Below are positions 37,404 through 47,034 of a stretch of 64,000 nucleotides of DNA, one piece after another. Each line of letters begins with the position of its first letter. The stretch's first letter is position 1. Location: assembly GCA_012729535.1 (NCBI GenBank), contig JAAYCY010000061.1, positions 23,158 through 87,157 on the forward strand, in the 5' to 3' direction. Source of the DNA: Methanomicrobiales archaeon. GTDB lineage: Archaea > Halobacteriota > Methanomicrobia > Methanomicrobiales > Methanospirillaceae. The position numbers were made by a program, and so were the translations under genes. The notes under the pieces are model-generated. The model was given only the letters and a program-made list of their open reading frames with translations. It was not told where the DNA came from and did no database searches.

Positions 37404-37590
37404 TTCAATTCCCTCCCTTATGATCTGGTTTTAATGCCAGTCTCCCTTGGATGAGCATTTATGCAGGCATTATGGCTTTCTGGATATTACATGAAAATCT
37501 GATCCTGAAACCAGTATATCATCATACCAGATGGCTGATCCATGGGATAAATGGAAATTAACTGCTGAAATATTAAGAATTTGCCAACCA

Positions 37591-37615
37591 GTAACGCAAA
37601 ACATAATTGCATTAC
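37591..37615. repeat. imperfect inverted repeat
   Basis: GTAACGCAA (37591-37599) and TTGCATTAC (37607-37615) form a nine-base stem with one mismatch and a seven-base loop, in the spacer upstream of cheW. Function unknown. Confidence 0.5.
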
Positions 37616-37630
37616 AGGATTGCTTTTAGG

Positions 37631-37656
37631 TATGCCATGCAATTATGCCATGCAAT
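37631..37656 (+). repeat. 13-bp perfect tandem repeat
   Basis: TATGCCATGCAAT occurs twice without gap (37631-37643 and 37644-37656). Each unit contains the near-palindrome GCCATGC / ATGCAAT. It may be a doubled binding site upstream of cheW or a slippage product. Confidence 0.6.
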
Positions 37657-37912
37657 ATCTGTCCAGGTGATATCAGCCAGTGAAGAATTGTGTGTATGAT
37701 ATTCCGGTATGTTTCACTAAAAGATATAGTAAGCTATTTAGGATAACAGGGAGGTAGGTACTCTCTGTAAGAAATGTTCTGTCAGGTATCCTGCCCGGTA
37801 TGCCGGAACTAGAACAGTGTAGATTAATAGTCTGTATACAAATTAATGGCCAATTCAATGATATCCCACTTTCAGGGGAAGATACAACCGGGTATGAATG
37901 AGGTGGTGCACA

Positions 37913-38437
37913 ATGGTATTAGCAGTAACACAACAGGCAGGTGTTTCAACAAATGAACACGGGAATGAAGAAATTCAGGTAGTAGAATTTATTATTGGTG
38001 ATGATAAATTTGCTGTAAATCTCTTTGATGTGAAAGAAATTGTTGAAGCATCAAAAATTACTCCTCTCCCTCATGCACCTGCATATATCAGGGGGATAAT
38101 TGACCTTCGTGGTGAGATTACTACGATAGTAGATCTTCGCCAGTTACTTAAAATAACAAAAAGAAATGAAGCGGATACTGAGGACCTCAGATTTATTGTT
38201 CTTGATGAGTCTGTCACTGATGGAAAAACCGGGGTTGTCGTCGATGAAGTAACATCTGTTCTTACCGTGAATGTTGCAGATATTGACCAGCACTCGCATG
38301 GAGCCGGAGACGATTCTCATATCCTTGGTGTCATAAAAAAAGATGTAGGGGAAAAAGGAGAAAATAAGAAAGAACTTGTCATCTGGATTGATATGAGTGG
38401 ACTTATCCGGGAAGCAGGTGGAGTCTCGCAGATCTGA
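37913..38437 (+). CDS. cheW: chemotaxis coupling protein CheW
   Basis: CheW links receptors (MCPs) with the CheA kinase. The domain (about residues 16-165) shows the family segments FIIGDDKFAVNLFDVKEIVEA and the conserved IRGIIDLRGEI..VVDLR (about 58-78). The ATG at 37913 has GAGGTGG at correct distance, preferred over an upstream in-frame codon at 37898. No other che gene is in the window, so it acts with components elsewhere. The C-terminal insertion with HSHGAGDDSH and a lysine-rich stretch is slightly unusual. Confidence 0.92.
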   Translation: MVLAVTQQAGVSTNEHGNEEIQVVEFIIGDDKFAVNLFDVKEIVEASKITPLPHAPAYIRGIIDLRGEITTIVDLRQLLKITKRNEADTEDLRFIVLDESVTDGKTGVVVDEVTSVLTVNVADIDQHSHGAGDDSHILGVIKKDVGEKGENKKELVIWIDMSGLIREAGGVSQI

Positions 38438-38452
38438 TGGTTTTAATTTTTC

Positions 38453-39685
38453 TTAATTAACGCTTATTTTATGGATACTGGCTGCTGCCAGAACACCTGT
38501 TGAAAAGGCAGCCTGGAGATTATAGCCTCCACAGTCTCCGTCTATATCCAGAACTTCTCCGATACAGTATAGTCCGGGAATTACCTTTGACTCCATGGTA
38601 TCCTGCCTGATTTCATCAATAGAAACTCCTCCCCGGGTAACCATTGCCTCATTTTTATCTCCTAAAGAGAGATCCGGAAACGAATATTCAAGTAACAGAC
38701 TTATCAACCTGTTCCTGCTTTTCTTTGGAAATTGTGCACAGGTCATTTCCGTTGGAATTTCTGCAATCTCCAAAATTTTTTTTGCAAATCTTTCCGGCAC
38801 ATTCAGGCTGGTAAGTAATGTCTTCACCTGCTTTATTCCTCCGGTAGAAAAGTACCTTGTTAATCCATCCCGTCCGGATGTATTGTCAAGGCTGGGTATG
38901 AATGAGATCCGTAGTTCATCTCCCTTCCTGATATACCTTGAAAAGTCTAGAATGGCCGGTCCTGAAAGCCCCTGATGAGTAATGAGTATGTCTCCTTTTG
39001 TCTCGTGAATTTTCTTATTGTCACGAAAAAGTCTTAGAACACTTGATGGAAATGACATACCTGCTAATTCACGGAAAGGAAAATTCTTTATGATCACCGG
39101 AGCGAGGGCAGGCCCTGGCTCAATAATGGTATGGCCTAATTTCTTCGCCAAAATGTACCCATCCCCCGTAGATCCGGTAGATGGGTAGGTAAACCCACCG
39201 GTTGCAAGAACCACATATGCAGAAAGGTATGCATCCTTCGTTGTTGTGACCATAAATCCTGCATCACTCTGTGCAATTGCCTGAACCGGTTCATTGGTAT
39301 GGATTTTCACACCGGTGGTTTCTATATTATCAGTTAATATTGTCAGGATATCTCGTGATTTTCCAGATTCTGGAAATATTTTGCCATCTTCATGTTCAAT
39401 AAAATGAATGCCATGCTCGTTAAAAAACCGGATGAGTTCATCGTTGGAAAAGTTCATCAGGGCGGATTTGATGAACCTTCCATGTTCACCATAATGAGTG
39501 AGAAAATCTGAAATGGGCCCGGTATGTGTCAGGTTGCATTGACCTAAGCCTGATAAAAGTAATTTTCTTCCAACATTCTGCATTTTTTCCAGGATAAGTA
39601 CTGAATACCCCCATTTTGCCAGATAAAGAGAACACATTAATCCTGCCGGTCCGCCTCCGATAATTGTTACATTGTAGGGCTTCAT
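38453..39685 (-). CDS. HI0933-family flavoprotein
   Basis: A 410-residue FAD protein of the HI0933/YhiN type. The dinucleotide-binding GGGPAGLMCSLYL is at residues 10-22, a second conserved ATGGFTYPSTGSTGDG at about 162-177 and the C-terminal GGVSIDEI..VIPGLYCIGEVLDIDGDCGGYNLQAAFSTG completes the signature. Its substrate is unknown in all lineages. It converges on cheW with 15 bp between stops. Confidence 0.9.
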   Translation of the reverse strand: MKPYNVTIIGGGPAGLMCSLYLAKWGYSVLILEKMQNVGRKLLLSGLGQCNLTHTGPISDFLTHYGEHGRFIKSALMNFSNDELIRFFNEHGIHFIEHEDGKIFPESGKSRDILTILTDNIETTGVKIHTNEPVQAIAQSDAGFMVTTTKDAYLSAYVVLATGGFTYPSTGSTGDGYILAKKLGHTIIEPGPALAPVIIKNFPFRELAGMSFPSSVLRLFRDNKKIHETKGDILITHQGLSGPAILDFSRYIRKGDELRISFIPSLDNTSGRDGLTRYFSTGGIKQVKTLLTSLNVPERFAKKILEIAEIPTEMTCAQFPKKSRNRLISLLLEYSFPDLSLGDKNEAMVTRGGVSIDEIRQDTMESKVIPGLYCIGEVLDIDGDCGGYNLQAAFSTGVLAAASIHKISVN

Positions 39686-39782
39686 AATTATTTATAGAAT
39701 GATTAGTGTCTCAATAAAAGTATCAGGGATAATTTACTCAGGAATTACCGGAAAAGGTTTTTTGAGGTTATCTGGTAATAAT

Positions 39783-40802
39783 TCAGGAGGTAAGCTCCTT
39801 GTAGCTGAAGTCATCAAAGGAAACCTTGACTCCCTGCTCTTTTACATATCCCTTTTCGGAAAGCCTGGCAACGAAGAATCCCACATCGCCATGGGTTATT
39901 GAAGTGTCACTGATTGCCCTGACCATTTTTCCATTAATATAGAGGCTCATGGTGTTTCCTTCTGTTTTTACGCCAAGTTTGTTTGTAACATAGCCCTTAT
40001 TCAGGATATAGGTTTCAGTTAAGGGTATCAGTTCATAGACCTTTCCATCAACATGTTTTGTGACAGTAAACCAGCCACGGCCATTGATACCAAAAAGGTA
40101 GTGGTCATCATCAGAAAAGCGGAAAATAATTCCATACTGCCCGGTCATTGGGCCAGAATCAAGTCTTGTTTTAACTTCAACCTCAAAATTTTTCGCATCT
40201 TCACCAAGGAGAACCTTGTCTAGCATGTCTTCTCCTTTCTGGATCATGTGGTACTCCCCCTGTGAATAGTACCTCATGAAGGTATCACTGGTATATTCAC
40301 CCCATCCACTCTCTTTATTTGAAAAACCATCAGAAAAAGAATATCCTGATGAAGATTCCATGGTCGGCACAGAAGTCGTCTCTTCTGTCACTTCACTTGT
40401 ATTTTCAATGACTGAAGTCTGATTAAATTCATCTCCCACGGTTAGCGAATCCGGAGGTGGTGATGGCATAAAAACCAAAAGCATGATGATAATAATTCCT
40501 GCCAGGGCGATACCACCGATGAACATGAGTTCTCTGTGTCCAGGAAATGAAAAATTTGGTTTAGACTCCGGTTCTGGTTCAAAAAATTCATCGTCAGGTG
40601 GTAATACCGGACCCTTAATTTCCGGGCGGTTAAGAGGTTTGTCAGGTATAATATCGTCTGAAAACAGGTCATCATAGGGAGATATTGGTTCAACGAGTGG
40701 ATCCTGTTTGCCAACCGGTATTACTGCTCCACAATATTCACATGTATTGGAATGTGTTTTTTGTTCTTTTCCACATGATGGACACACTTGCATACGTATC
40801 AA
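39783..40802 (-). CDS. zinc-ribbon membrane protein with lectin-like extracellular domain
   Basis: The N-terminus has a CPSCG...CEYCG zinc ribbon (about residues 7-23), then a proline-rich acidic linker, one membrane segment (about 88-111), a Thr/Ser-rich linker and a C-terminal ~190-residue domain of concanavalin A-like type (FSDGFSNKESGWGEY start, FRFSDDDHYLFGINGRGWF, SLYINGKMV). The lectin-like part should face outward and could bind glycan. TTG at 40802 with GGAG four bases upstream is the most likely start; ATG at 40793 is the alternative. No enzyme residues are recognised. Confidence 0.78.
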   Translation of the reverse strand: MIRMQVCPSCGKEQKTHSNTCEYCGAVIPVGKQDPLVEPISPYDDLFSDDIIPDKPLNRPEIKGPVLPPDDEFFEPEPESKPNFSFPGHRELMFIGGIALAGIIIIMLLVFMPSPPPDSLTVGDEFNQTSVIENTSEVTEETTSVPTMESSSGYSFSDGFSNKESGWGEYTSDTFMRYYSQGEYHMIQKGEDMLDKVLLGEDAKNFEVEVKTRLDSGPMTGQYGIIFRFSDDDHYLFGINGRGWFTVTKHVDGKVYELIPLTETYILNKGYVTNKLGVKTEGNTMSLYINGKMVRAISDTSITHGDVGFFVARLSEKGYVKEQGVKVSFDDFSYKELTS

Positions 40803-41185
40803 ATAACTCCTGTTCAGACCGTAGCCATGTTTTTATTGGGGTATGGCTGGTTAATGATTGTTCCGTTTTTACCCGGTGCAAGGACACCGATATAACACTG
40901 GGACTATTCTTTGTCCAAATTTTGTTAATTTTAAAGCGCTAATTATTGTTGCTGTAAACCTTGTTTTGGATCCAGATGAACTTTCACTCCCTTTGTCTAG
41001 AGTAGTATATGTGAGTTGATATGGGGCCATGGACCCGGAATCACCTAAGGATCCTATGTAACTTCGCTGACATCACACATCTTTTTTCTCCATGATGAAC
41101 AATTGCCAACCTAGCGAAATTAAATTACTTCCACGATTATCAACACACCAGGAACCTGGCACTACTGCACAATACCTTATCTACC
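40803..41185. other. 383-bp spacer without gene
   Basis: It lies between the zinc-ribbon gene start and the Ca2+ ATPase stop. No gene, tRNA or strong hairpin is visible. A short near-palindrome, GGGGCCATGGACCC, occurs at about 41021-41034; otherwise I see nothing in it. Confidence 0.4.
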
Positions 41186-43741
41186 TTAGTCTTTGTTTAA
41201 AAATAGTGAACGATTTTGTTTCCATCTCAATACCGGCCAGAGTAGTAATACCGGCATGGTTCCAAAGACGAGGATCATCCATTGCATGGCAGACAAGGGA
41301 ACAGTGTCAAAAATCTTTCCGCCATATTGAACGATAAGAAACTGAATGGCTATGATCCCTCCCATTATCAGGAAAAATACCGGATTACCTTTGATAAAAT
41401 GGGGCATAATGCCATTAATTCCCCGGCAATTAATACCGTTCCACACCTGGGTAATTACAAAACCAGTGAAAAATGCTGTAGCCTGCTCTGCAGGTGTTTC
41501 CATGAAGGGAATACCCTGGATGATGCCTGCAAGTCCTACTATTACATAGACAAATGCGGTAATTAGAATTGCATTAACCATGTAAGATGTCAGAACTGAA
41601 GCAGATCTTGGGACTGGTTCTTTGTCCATGAGTGCCGGATGAGGAGATTCTGAACACAGGGCGAGAGCTGCCAGTGAATCCATGATAATATTAATCCAGA
41701 GAAGTTGTATTACCGTAAATGGCGGTGGATATCCCAGGAGCGGAGCGATAAAACTGAGTATAGCCGCAGAAATGTTTATTGTAAGCTGGAAGATCAAAAA
41801 CCGCTGAATATTTTCGTAAAGAGCTCTTCCCCACCATACCGCTTTTCTGATTGTCGGAAAAGAATCATCAAGAAGAATAATATCACTCGCTTCCCTTGCT
41901 ACTTCAGTTCCTGCAATTCCCATGGCAAGCCCAACATCTGCAGAACGAAGTGCAGGCGCATCATTAGTTCCGTCACCCGTAACTGCGACCACTCTTCCTT
42001 TGGCCTGAAGTGCCTGGACCAGAATAAGTTTGTCATGTGGTTGTGATCTTGCCATCACTTCAAGATCGGTAGCAACAGACTGTTGTTCCTCTATACTAAG
42101 AGACCTGAATTCAGGTCCGGTTATTACATTTCCTGTTGTCAGGATTCCTGTCTCTTTTGCGATTGCACAAGCAGTTTCCAGACTATCACCCGTAACCATC
42201 TTGACAGATATGCCTGCTTTTTTACAGGAAGCAACAGCAGATGGAACATCTGCACGTATTTCGTCACGGATACCAACATAGCCGTCCCATAATAGTAGAG
42301 GAGCGGGACCTTTTGGATCATCTACTATCGCATGAGCAAAAGCCAGGGTTCTCATTGCCCGGTCAGCAAGGTTTTTAACTTCACCAAGGTCTGGTTGTGG
42401 GGAGCACCCTGCTGCAACAACCTCCGGAGCACCTTTTACCAACAGGTATTCTTTTCCATTGATGGTAGTGAGTGTACGCATCTCTTTTTTTCGTGAATCA
42501 AAGAGTTGCTGTGAAAGCGAAGGATTTTCTTCCCGCATGGTCTGGTAATTAATACCAGCACGATGCAGCCACCTGAGTAACGCCCCTTCTGTGGAATTTC
42601 CAACAGTGACCTGCTGCCCATCCCGGGGTTCTAGTTCTGCTGTACTGTTTATCCCGGCATTCAGAGTTATCCACTCTGCAGAAGTTTCCGGAAGACCTCT
42701 TTCATATTTCGGGACTATAATGGATGATGCGGCAACCTCCATCAGGTTCATGGTAAGTGTCCCGGTCTTATCAGTACAGATAATGTTTACTGATCCAATA
42801 GTCTCGCATGCAATTAATCTCCTGACCAGGCTGTATGCCCGGGTCATTTTTTTCATCGTTAGAGCAAGTGACACCGTTACACTGACTGGCAAACCTTCAG
42901 GGACTGACACTACAATTATGATAACTGCAAATATGGCAATGTCAAGGAAGAACCTTACTAATTCCAGTGGTTCTGCAGGAAGCCCGATTATAATCCCTTT
43001 CACGAGAAGTGAAACAATAATCAGGCCTGCCATGCCATATCCAAATCTGCTGATATGCGATGCAAGAGTCCGCAATTTTACCTGAAGTGGGGTTTCAGGT
43101 CTCTCTCCCCTGGTGATGGAAGCAGCAATCTCCCCCATCCGTGTTGCATCACCAACCGCAGTGACGATTATGGTACCTTTTCCAGATGTAACCCAGGTTC
43201 CTTTCAGAACGTCATCATCTATAGATTTCGTGGCAGGTTCTGTCTCACCGGTAAATGCTGATTCATCGGTTTCAAATCCAGTTTCATCAATCAGGATTCC
43301 GTCTGCAGGGACAGCATCCCCGGCTTCCAGAATGACAACATCACCCACAACAACATTCCGTATCTGGATAGTTGTGGCATGACCGTCTCTGATAACTCTG
43401 ACTCCTGCATCATCCCTCATTGCATTCAGAGCATCAAAGTCACGGTTACTTTTAAATTCTGTCAGGAATGAAATGGATGTTGCAAGAATTACTGCAAGTA
43501 CTATCCCGACTGTATCAAGGAGACCAGATCCCTCGATTATTGCTACAAGAGCTGAGATTATCACTGCAACGAGAAGGATCCTGATTATTGGATCTTCGAA
43601 TTGTTTCAGGTATTGTTTCCAGAGAGGAAGGCGTGGTGGAGGAGTAAGTTCATTCTTTCCATATAGTTCCTCCATTCTCTTTATTTGTTCTGAATTAAGG
43701 CCTGTTTTAACATTAGTTTTAGCATCAGGGATTGTAGGCAT
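41186..43741 (-). CDS. P-type Ca2+-transporting ATPase (PMCA-like)
   Basis: A P2-type ATPase of 851 residues that probably exports Ca2+. The actuator motif TGET begins at residue 164, the phosphorylation motif DKTGTLT has D324, and the hinge TGDGTNDAPAL is further on. Ion-site residues fit type IIB pumps: PEGLP in M4 (281-285), and WINIIMDSLAALAL in M6. Ten membrane segments are expected, four before and six after the catalytic domain. No calmodulin-type tail is present. It stands alone. Confidence 0.92.
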   Translation of the reverse strand: MPTIPDAKTNVKTGLNSEQIKRMEELYGKNELTPPPRLPLWKQYLKQFEDPIIRILLVAVIISALVAIIEGSGLLDTVGIVLAVILATSISFLTEFKSNRDFDALNAMRDDAGVRVIRDGHATTIQIRNVVVGDVVILEAGDAVPADGILIDETGFETDESAFTGETEPATKSIDDDVLKGTWVTSGKGTIIVTAVGDATRMGEIAASITRGERPETPLQVKLRTLASHISRFGYGMAGLIIVSLLVKGIIIGLPAEPLELVRFFLDIAIFAVIIIVVSVPEGLPVSVTVSLALTMKKMTRAYSLVRRLIACETIGSVNIICTDKTGTLTMNLMEVAASSIIVPKYERGLPETSAEWITLNAGINSTAELEPRDGQQVTVGNSTEGALLRWLHRAGINYQTMREENPSLSQQLFDSRKKEMRTLTTINGKEYLLVKGAPEVVAAGCSPQPDLGEVKNLADRAMRTLAFAHAIVDDPKGPAPLLLWDGYVGIRDEIRADVPSAVASCKKAGISVKMVTGDSLETACAIAKETGILTTGNVITGPEFRSLSIEEQQSVATDLEVMARSQPHDKLILVQALQAKGRVVAVTGDGTNDAPALRSADVGLAMGIAGTEVAREASDIILLDDSFPTIRKAVWWGRALYENIQRFLIFQLTINISAAILSFIAPLLGYPPPFTVIQLLWINIIMDSLAALALCSESPHPALMDKEPVPRSASVLTSYMVNAILITAFVYVIVGLAGIIQGIPFMETPAEQATAFFTGFVITQVWNGINCRGINGIMPHFIKGNPVFFLIMGGIIAIQFLIVQYGGKIFDTVPLSAMQWMILVFGTMPVLLLWPVLRWKQNRSLFLNKD

Positions 43742-43795
43742 GATTACTTCTTTTATATTTTTTTTTTAGACTGATTGCAGTGTAGTTGAGTGGAT

Positions 43796-44434
43796 TCAGG
43801 TTTGATTTTCTTTCTGCCATATCATGTAGGAATAGACAAAAAGGTACAATGTTCCGAAAATTACTGGAAGAAGTATAAATAGGTATGCATAATCCGGAAT
43901 CACAACTCCCAGGAGACAGAAAATTGCGATAATGATAAAAACACGAAACCCTCTAAGATGAGTCTCTTTCCATACCGTTTCATTTTCCATTGTCCAGGGT
44001 GTCCGTATTCCGGCAAACCAGTTAGGTTGAACATCCCTGATAAAAAATGCAATTCCTCCCATCAGAATTGCAAAAAGAACGGACATTACCTGGTTCATGG
44101 GAATCTGAATGCCTAGTGCCCAAAGGATTGTGACGATGAATAGAACCAGAAAAAAAAGGTTTATTAGGAGTATGAGTCCATCATACGCCTTCTGAAAACC
44201 AGCATATACCTCTTTTTTCGGGTCTATTCGGGGAAGAAATATCATGAGCAGGGTAATTCCGGCCATCATACCAGGCAGGAAAAACAATCCCGGGATGACG
44301 CTTGTAGTTCCATCCACCTCACCTTTTACGTTCCAGTGAGTTGGTATCTCAGTGGGAAGCATGGGATATACCAGAAAGGAAATTATGCATACCAGAAGTA
44401 TAGTGGTTATTGAAATAATTCTCAAAAAGTTCAT
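43796..44434 (-). CDS. SdpI-family membrane protein
   Basis: The 212-residue protein combines an N-terminal DUF1648 region (IPTHWNVKGEVDG, about 30-42) and a C-terminal SdpI signature (QPNWFAGIRTPWTMENETVWKETH, about 134-157) with six membrane segments. In Bacillus SdpI gives immunity to a toxin and acts as a signal receptor; in archaea its role is unknown. It follows a GNAT gene by 15 bp, so the two are probably cotranscribed. Confidence 0.88.
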   Translation of the reverse strand: MNFLRIISITTILLVCIISFLVYPMLPTEIPTHWNVKGEVDGTTSVIPGLFFLPGMMAGITLLMIFLPRIDPKKEVYAGFQKAYDGLILLINLFFLVLFIVTILWALGIQIPMNQVMSVLFAILMGGIAFFIRDVQPNWFAGIRTPWTMENETVWKETHLRGFRVFIIIAIFCLLGVVIPDYAYLFILLPVIFGTLYLFVYSYMIWQKENQT

Positions 44435-44449
44435 AACAGGATATATACG

Positions 44450-45004
44450 TTATATGATAGGAGTTTTTCCGGTATTGGTGGTACCTGGAAACAGTACATA
44501 GAGGCATTCATCTAGAATCTGGCCGTTTTTATATATGGCGTTTTGATGCACCGCTTCAAGAACAAATCCATTTTTTTCAAGTACTCGTTTTGAAGCATAG
44601 TTGGTATGGAATACACCTGCCTCGATTCTGATGATATCCAGTTTTTGAAAAGTATAAGGCACTATCGCACGAACAGCATCAGTTACAATACCTCTTCCCT
44701 GATTTGCCGGTGTTATCCAGTAGCCGATTTCCGCTGTCTTTCGATAGATATCACCGAGTCTCCGGACTCCGATTCCTCCTACTACTTCTCCATTGAGATC
44801 AATAGCTAGATATATCTGATTATTTTCCCCGCCTGTTGCCATTTCAATAAAATTATCTGCATCCTCAAGTGAATAAGGAGAAGGAAATCCATCTCTCATC
44901 CATTGTGCAATTTCCGGATGGTTAGCATTCTTGGTAAGGGTGATTCTATCTCTATATACCCATTCCCGAAGGATGCAGGATGATGTAATAAGTTTCATTG
45001 ACAT
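44450..45004 (-). CDS. GNAT N-acetyltransferase, RimJ/RimL-like
   Basis: A single GNAT domain. The acetyl-CoA-binding stretch is NQGRGIVTDAVRAIV (about residues 101-115) and the typical closing NYASKRVLEKNGFVLEA follows at about 135-151. RimJ/RimL-like members acetylate protein N-termini or small molecules; the substrate here is unknown. Start may be ATG 45004 or 44998. Confidence 0.88.
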   Translation of the reverse strand: MSMKLITSSCILREWVYRDRITLTKNANHPEIAQWMRDGFPSPYSLEDADNFIEMATGGENNQIYLAIDLNGEVVGGIGVRRLGDIYRKTAEIGYWITPANQGRGIVTDAVRAIVPYTFQKLDIIRIEAGVFHTNYASKRVLEKNGFVLEAVHQNAIYKNGQILDECLYVLFPGTTNTGKTPII

Positions 45005-45111
45005 TTATCTTCAATATTTCAAGCATTAATTTGTCTTTTTAGAAAAAGAATTCTTCTTCTGTTCTACATACAAATTTTTCTCCTAAAATCTCTAATATAA
45101 ATCTGTGTGAA

Positions 45112-45129
45112 AAACCAGTTCGCTGGTTT
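45112..45129 (+). promoter_or_regulatory. perfect palindrome between TATA box and start codon
   Basis: AAACCAG-TTCG-CTGGTTT forms a seven-base stem with a TTCG loop. A TATA-like AATATAAAT lies about 15 bp upstream and the Shine-Dalgarno AAGGGAG directly downstream (45131-45137). It may be an operator near the transcription start, or an RNA hairpin in a short leader. Confidence 0.45.
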
Positions 45130-45143
45130 AAAGGGAGAATTTC

Positions 45144-46967
45144 ATGAATTCCATAATTGAAGTAATCTTGTCACGTTTTCACCCCTCTAAAAATTCAGGA
45201 TATTTTGCATGTATCCTGCTTGTAAGTCTGATTATTACAGCCTGCCCGGTTTATAGTTTTGAGATAGCTCCTGAAGTAATTGATATTACACCGGATACTG
45301 GTCATGCAGGGTTTTCATACCTGGTTACTATAAATGGCAGTCATTTTGAGTTACCGCTCACCGCTGTACTTGAACTTGATGGATCAGCTTTAAACATTAC
45401 TAATCTGACGGTACTTTCTGATACCTCTCTTAAAATGCGGATTAAAATTCCGACAGATGCCAAACCTGGACTATACCAGCTAACACTGACTTGTGCCAAT
45501 GAAAAAACCCAGAAACTCAACCAGGCTTTTCATGTCCAGCCTCCGGCACCCCCTGTTATTGAAAACCTGCACCCCGAACAGGCGATGGCAGGTTCCACTC
45601 TGAATGTAAGTCTTACGGGCAAATACTTTAGATCCGGGGCATTTGTCACGTTCTCCAGGGAAAATCAAGAAGTGAACCTGACAACTGAATCAGTGAAATA
45701 TGATCTGATATCTGGTATTTGCACGCTGCCGGTTACTGTGTCACCAGGGATGTGGAATGTTACGGTTACAAATCCCGATGGCCAGTCTTCAGATTATCCA
45801 GAATCATTTACTGTATTGCCACTTCTGCCGCCTCAAATTTTGTCGATAACCCCTGACCAGGGAGATTTGGACAAATCTGTTAAGGTAGTCATAACTGGCA
45901 AAGACTTTATTCCGGGAGCATCCTTTTCCCTTATCCGAAAAGGGTTGAGTATTTCGGGAACGGATGTGGTTGTGGATTCTTCAGGACAAATGACTGGTTT
46001 TATCCTGGTACCGGCGAAGTACCTGGGCGGTCTTTGGCATCTTGAGGTTACAAACCCCGATGGCCAGTCAGTCCAAAAACAGAATGCGTTTTTAAGTGGA
46101 ACTCCGGCAGCTCCCTTCAGTCTGCACATTTCTCCGAAATGGGGGATTCAGGGAGAGAACTGCACCGTTACTATTCGTGGAATGGCATTCCTTGAAGGTG
46201 ACAGAGTTGCCCTTCAGAATGGACGCAAAACCATTGAAGCAACGGATGTTGTGATAGTTTCTGACACACAGATTACCAGTAAACTTTTGATTCCGTCCGA
46301 TGCGGATGTCGGATCATGGGATGTTATGGTTACCAGCAGGTACAATAAAAGTGATATTCTTAGATCCGGTTTTTCAGTTTATGATAAAACTTCACTCATC
46401 CTGGCAGGAATTGAACCTGAAGAAGGCGAACAGGGGCAGTATCTGACCGCAACAATATCTGGATGTAACCTTGTCAATGGTTCAACCATCGCTCTTACTG
46501 CTACGGGACAGAATTCTATTTCCGGTGATAGGATCTCATTCCATTCTCCTGAAAATTTGGGGGTGGTTTTTTATATTCCCCCTGATGCTTTGCCCGATCT
46601 CTGGGATCTTACTCTGACAACCCCATCAGGGCAACAATTGACAAAAGAGAAAGCTTTCCGGGTTAATTATAACAAAACGCCGGTAATAATGACAATAGAT
46701 CCTGATCGTGCTCCGGCAGGAACAAATGATTTAAAGGTAACCGTAACCGGTAAAAATTTTGGTGATGGGGAATATCTTGATATGAATTTGTCCCTGAACG
46801 AGACGGATATTATGATTAGTGGTGCTGTTTCATACAAGGGAAACCGTATTATTGGATACCTGACAATACCAGAGAAGGCACAGAAAGGATGGTATAACCT
46901 GTCAGTAATACGTGATACAGGACTTGGACCGGGATCAATTAAACCTGAAATGTTCAGGGTTCTTTGA
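45144..46967 (+). CDS. secreted protein with IPT/TIG-like repeats
   Basis: A signal sequence (about residues 22-38) is followed by five to six immunoglobulin-like repeats of ~90 residues. Each begins with a pattern like P.I..I.PDQG..G..V.VTITG..F and contains a line like W.VTVTNPDGQ, as in IPT/TIG domains. There is no clear membrane anchor at the C-terminus. The protein is probably exported and structural or adhesive. Good Shine-Dalgarno (AAGGGAG) at seven bases from ATG. Confidence 0.83.
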   Translation: MNSIIEVILSRFHPSKNSGYFACILLVSLIITACPVYSFEIAPEVIDITPDTGHAGFSYLVTINGSHFELPLTAVLELDGSALNITNLTVLSDTSLKMRIKIPTDAKPGLYQLTLTCANEKTQKLNQAFHVQPPAPPVIENLHPEQAMAGSTLNVSLTGKYFRSGAFVTFSRENQEVNLTTESVKYDLISGICTLPVTVSPGMWNVTVTNPDGQSSDYPESFTVLPLLPPQILSITPDQGDLDKSVKVVITGKDFIPGASFSLIRKGLSISGTDVVVDSSGQMTGFILVPAKYLGGLWHLEVTNPDGQSVQKQNAFLSGTPAAPFSLHISPKWGIQGENCTVTIRGMAFLEGDRVALQNGRKTIEATDVVIVSDTQITSKLLIPSDADVGSWDVMVTSRYNKSDILRSGFSVYDKTSLILAGIEPEEGEQGQYLTATISGCNLVNGSTIALTATGQNSISGDRISFHSPENLGVVFYIPPDALPDLWDLTLTTPSGQQLTKEKAFRVNYNKTPVIMTIDPDRAPAGTNDLKVTVTGKNFGDGEYLDMNLSLNETDIMISGAVSYKGNRIIGYLTIPEKAQKGWYNLSVIRDTGLGPGSIKPEMFRVL

Positions 46968-47034
46968 TCTATCTCATTTTCACATTTTTTATTCAATATA
47001 TAACTTACCGGTTGTATCAGACAACCTGCATCAT

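Larger units (their letters stand above)
37404..37912. other. 509-bp spacer with short repeats before cheW
   Basis: No credible gene is present. The spacer must hold the promoters of the divergent TPR and CheW genes. It also holds an imperfect inverted repeat at 37591-37615 and a perfect 13-bp tandem repeat at 37631-37656, listed separately. Confidence 0.5.

Noticed and set aside
41021..41034. Near-palindrome GGGGCCATGGACCC as operator
   Set aside because: Isolated, not close to a start codon, and its length is compatible with chance.
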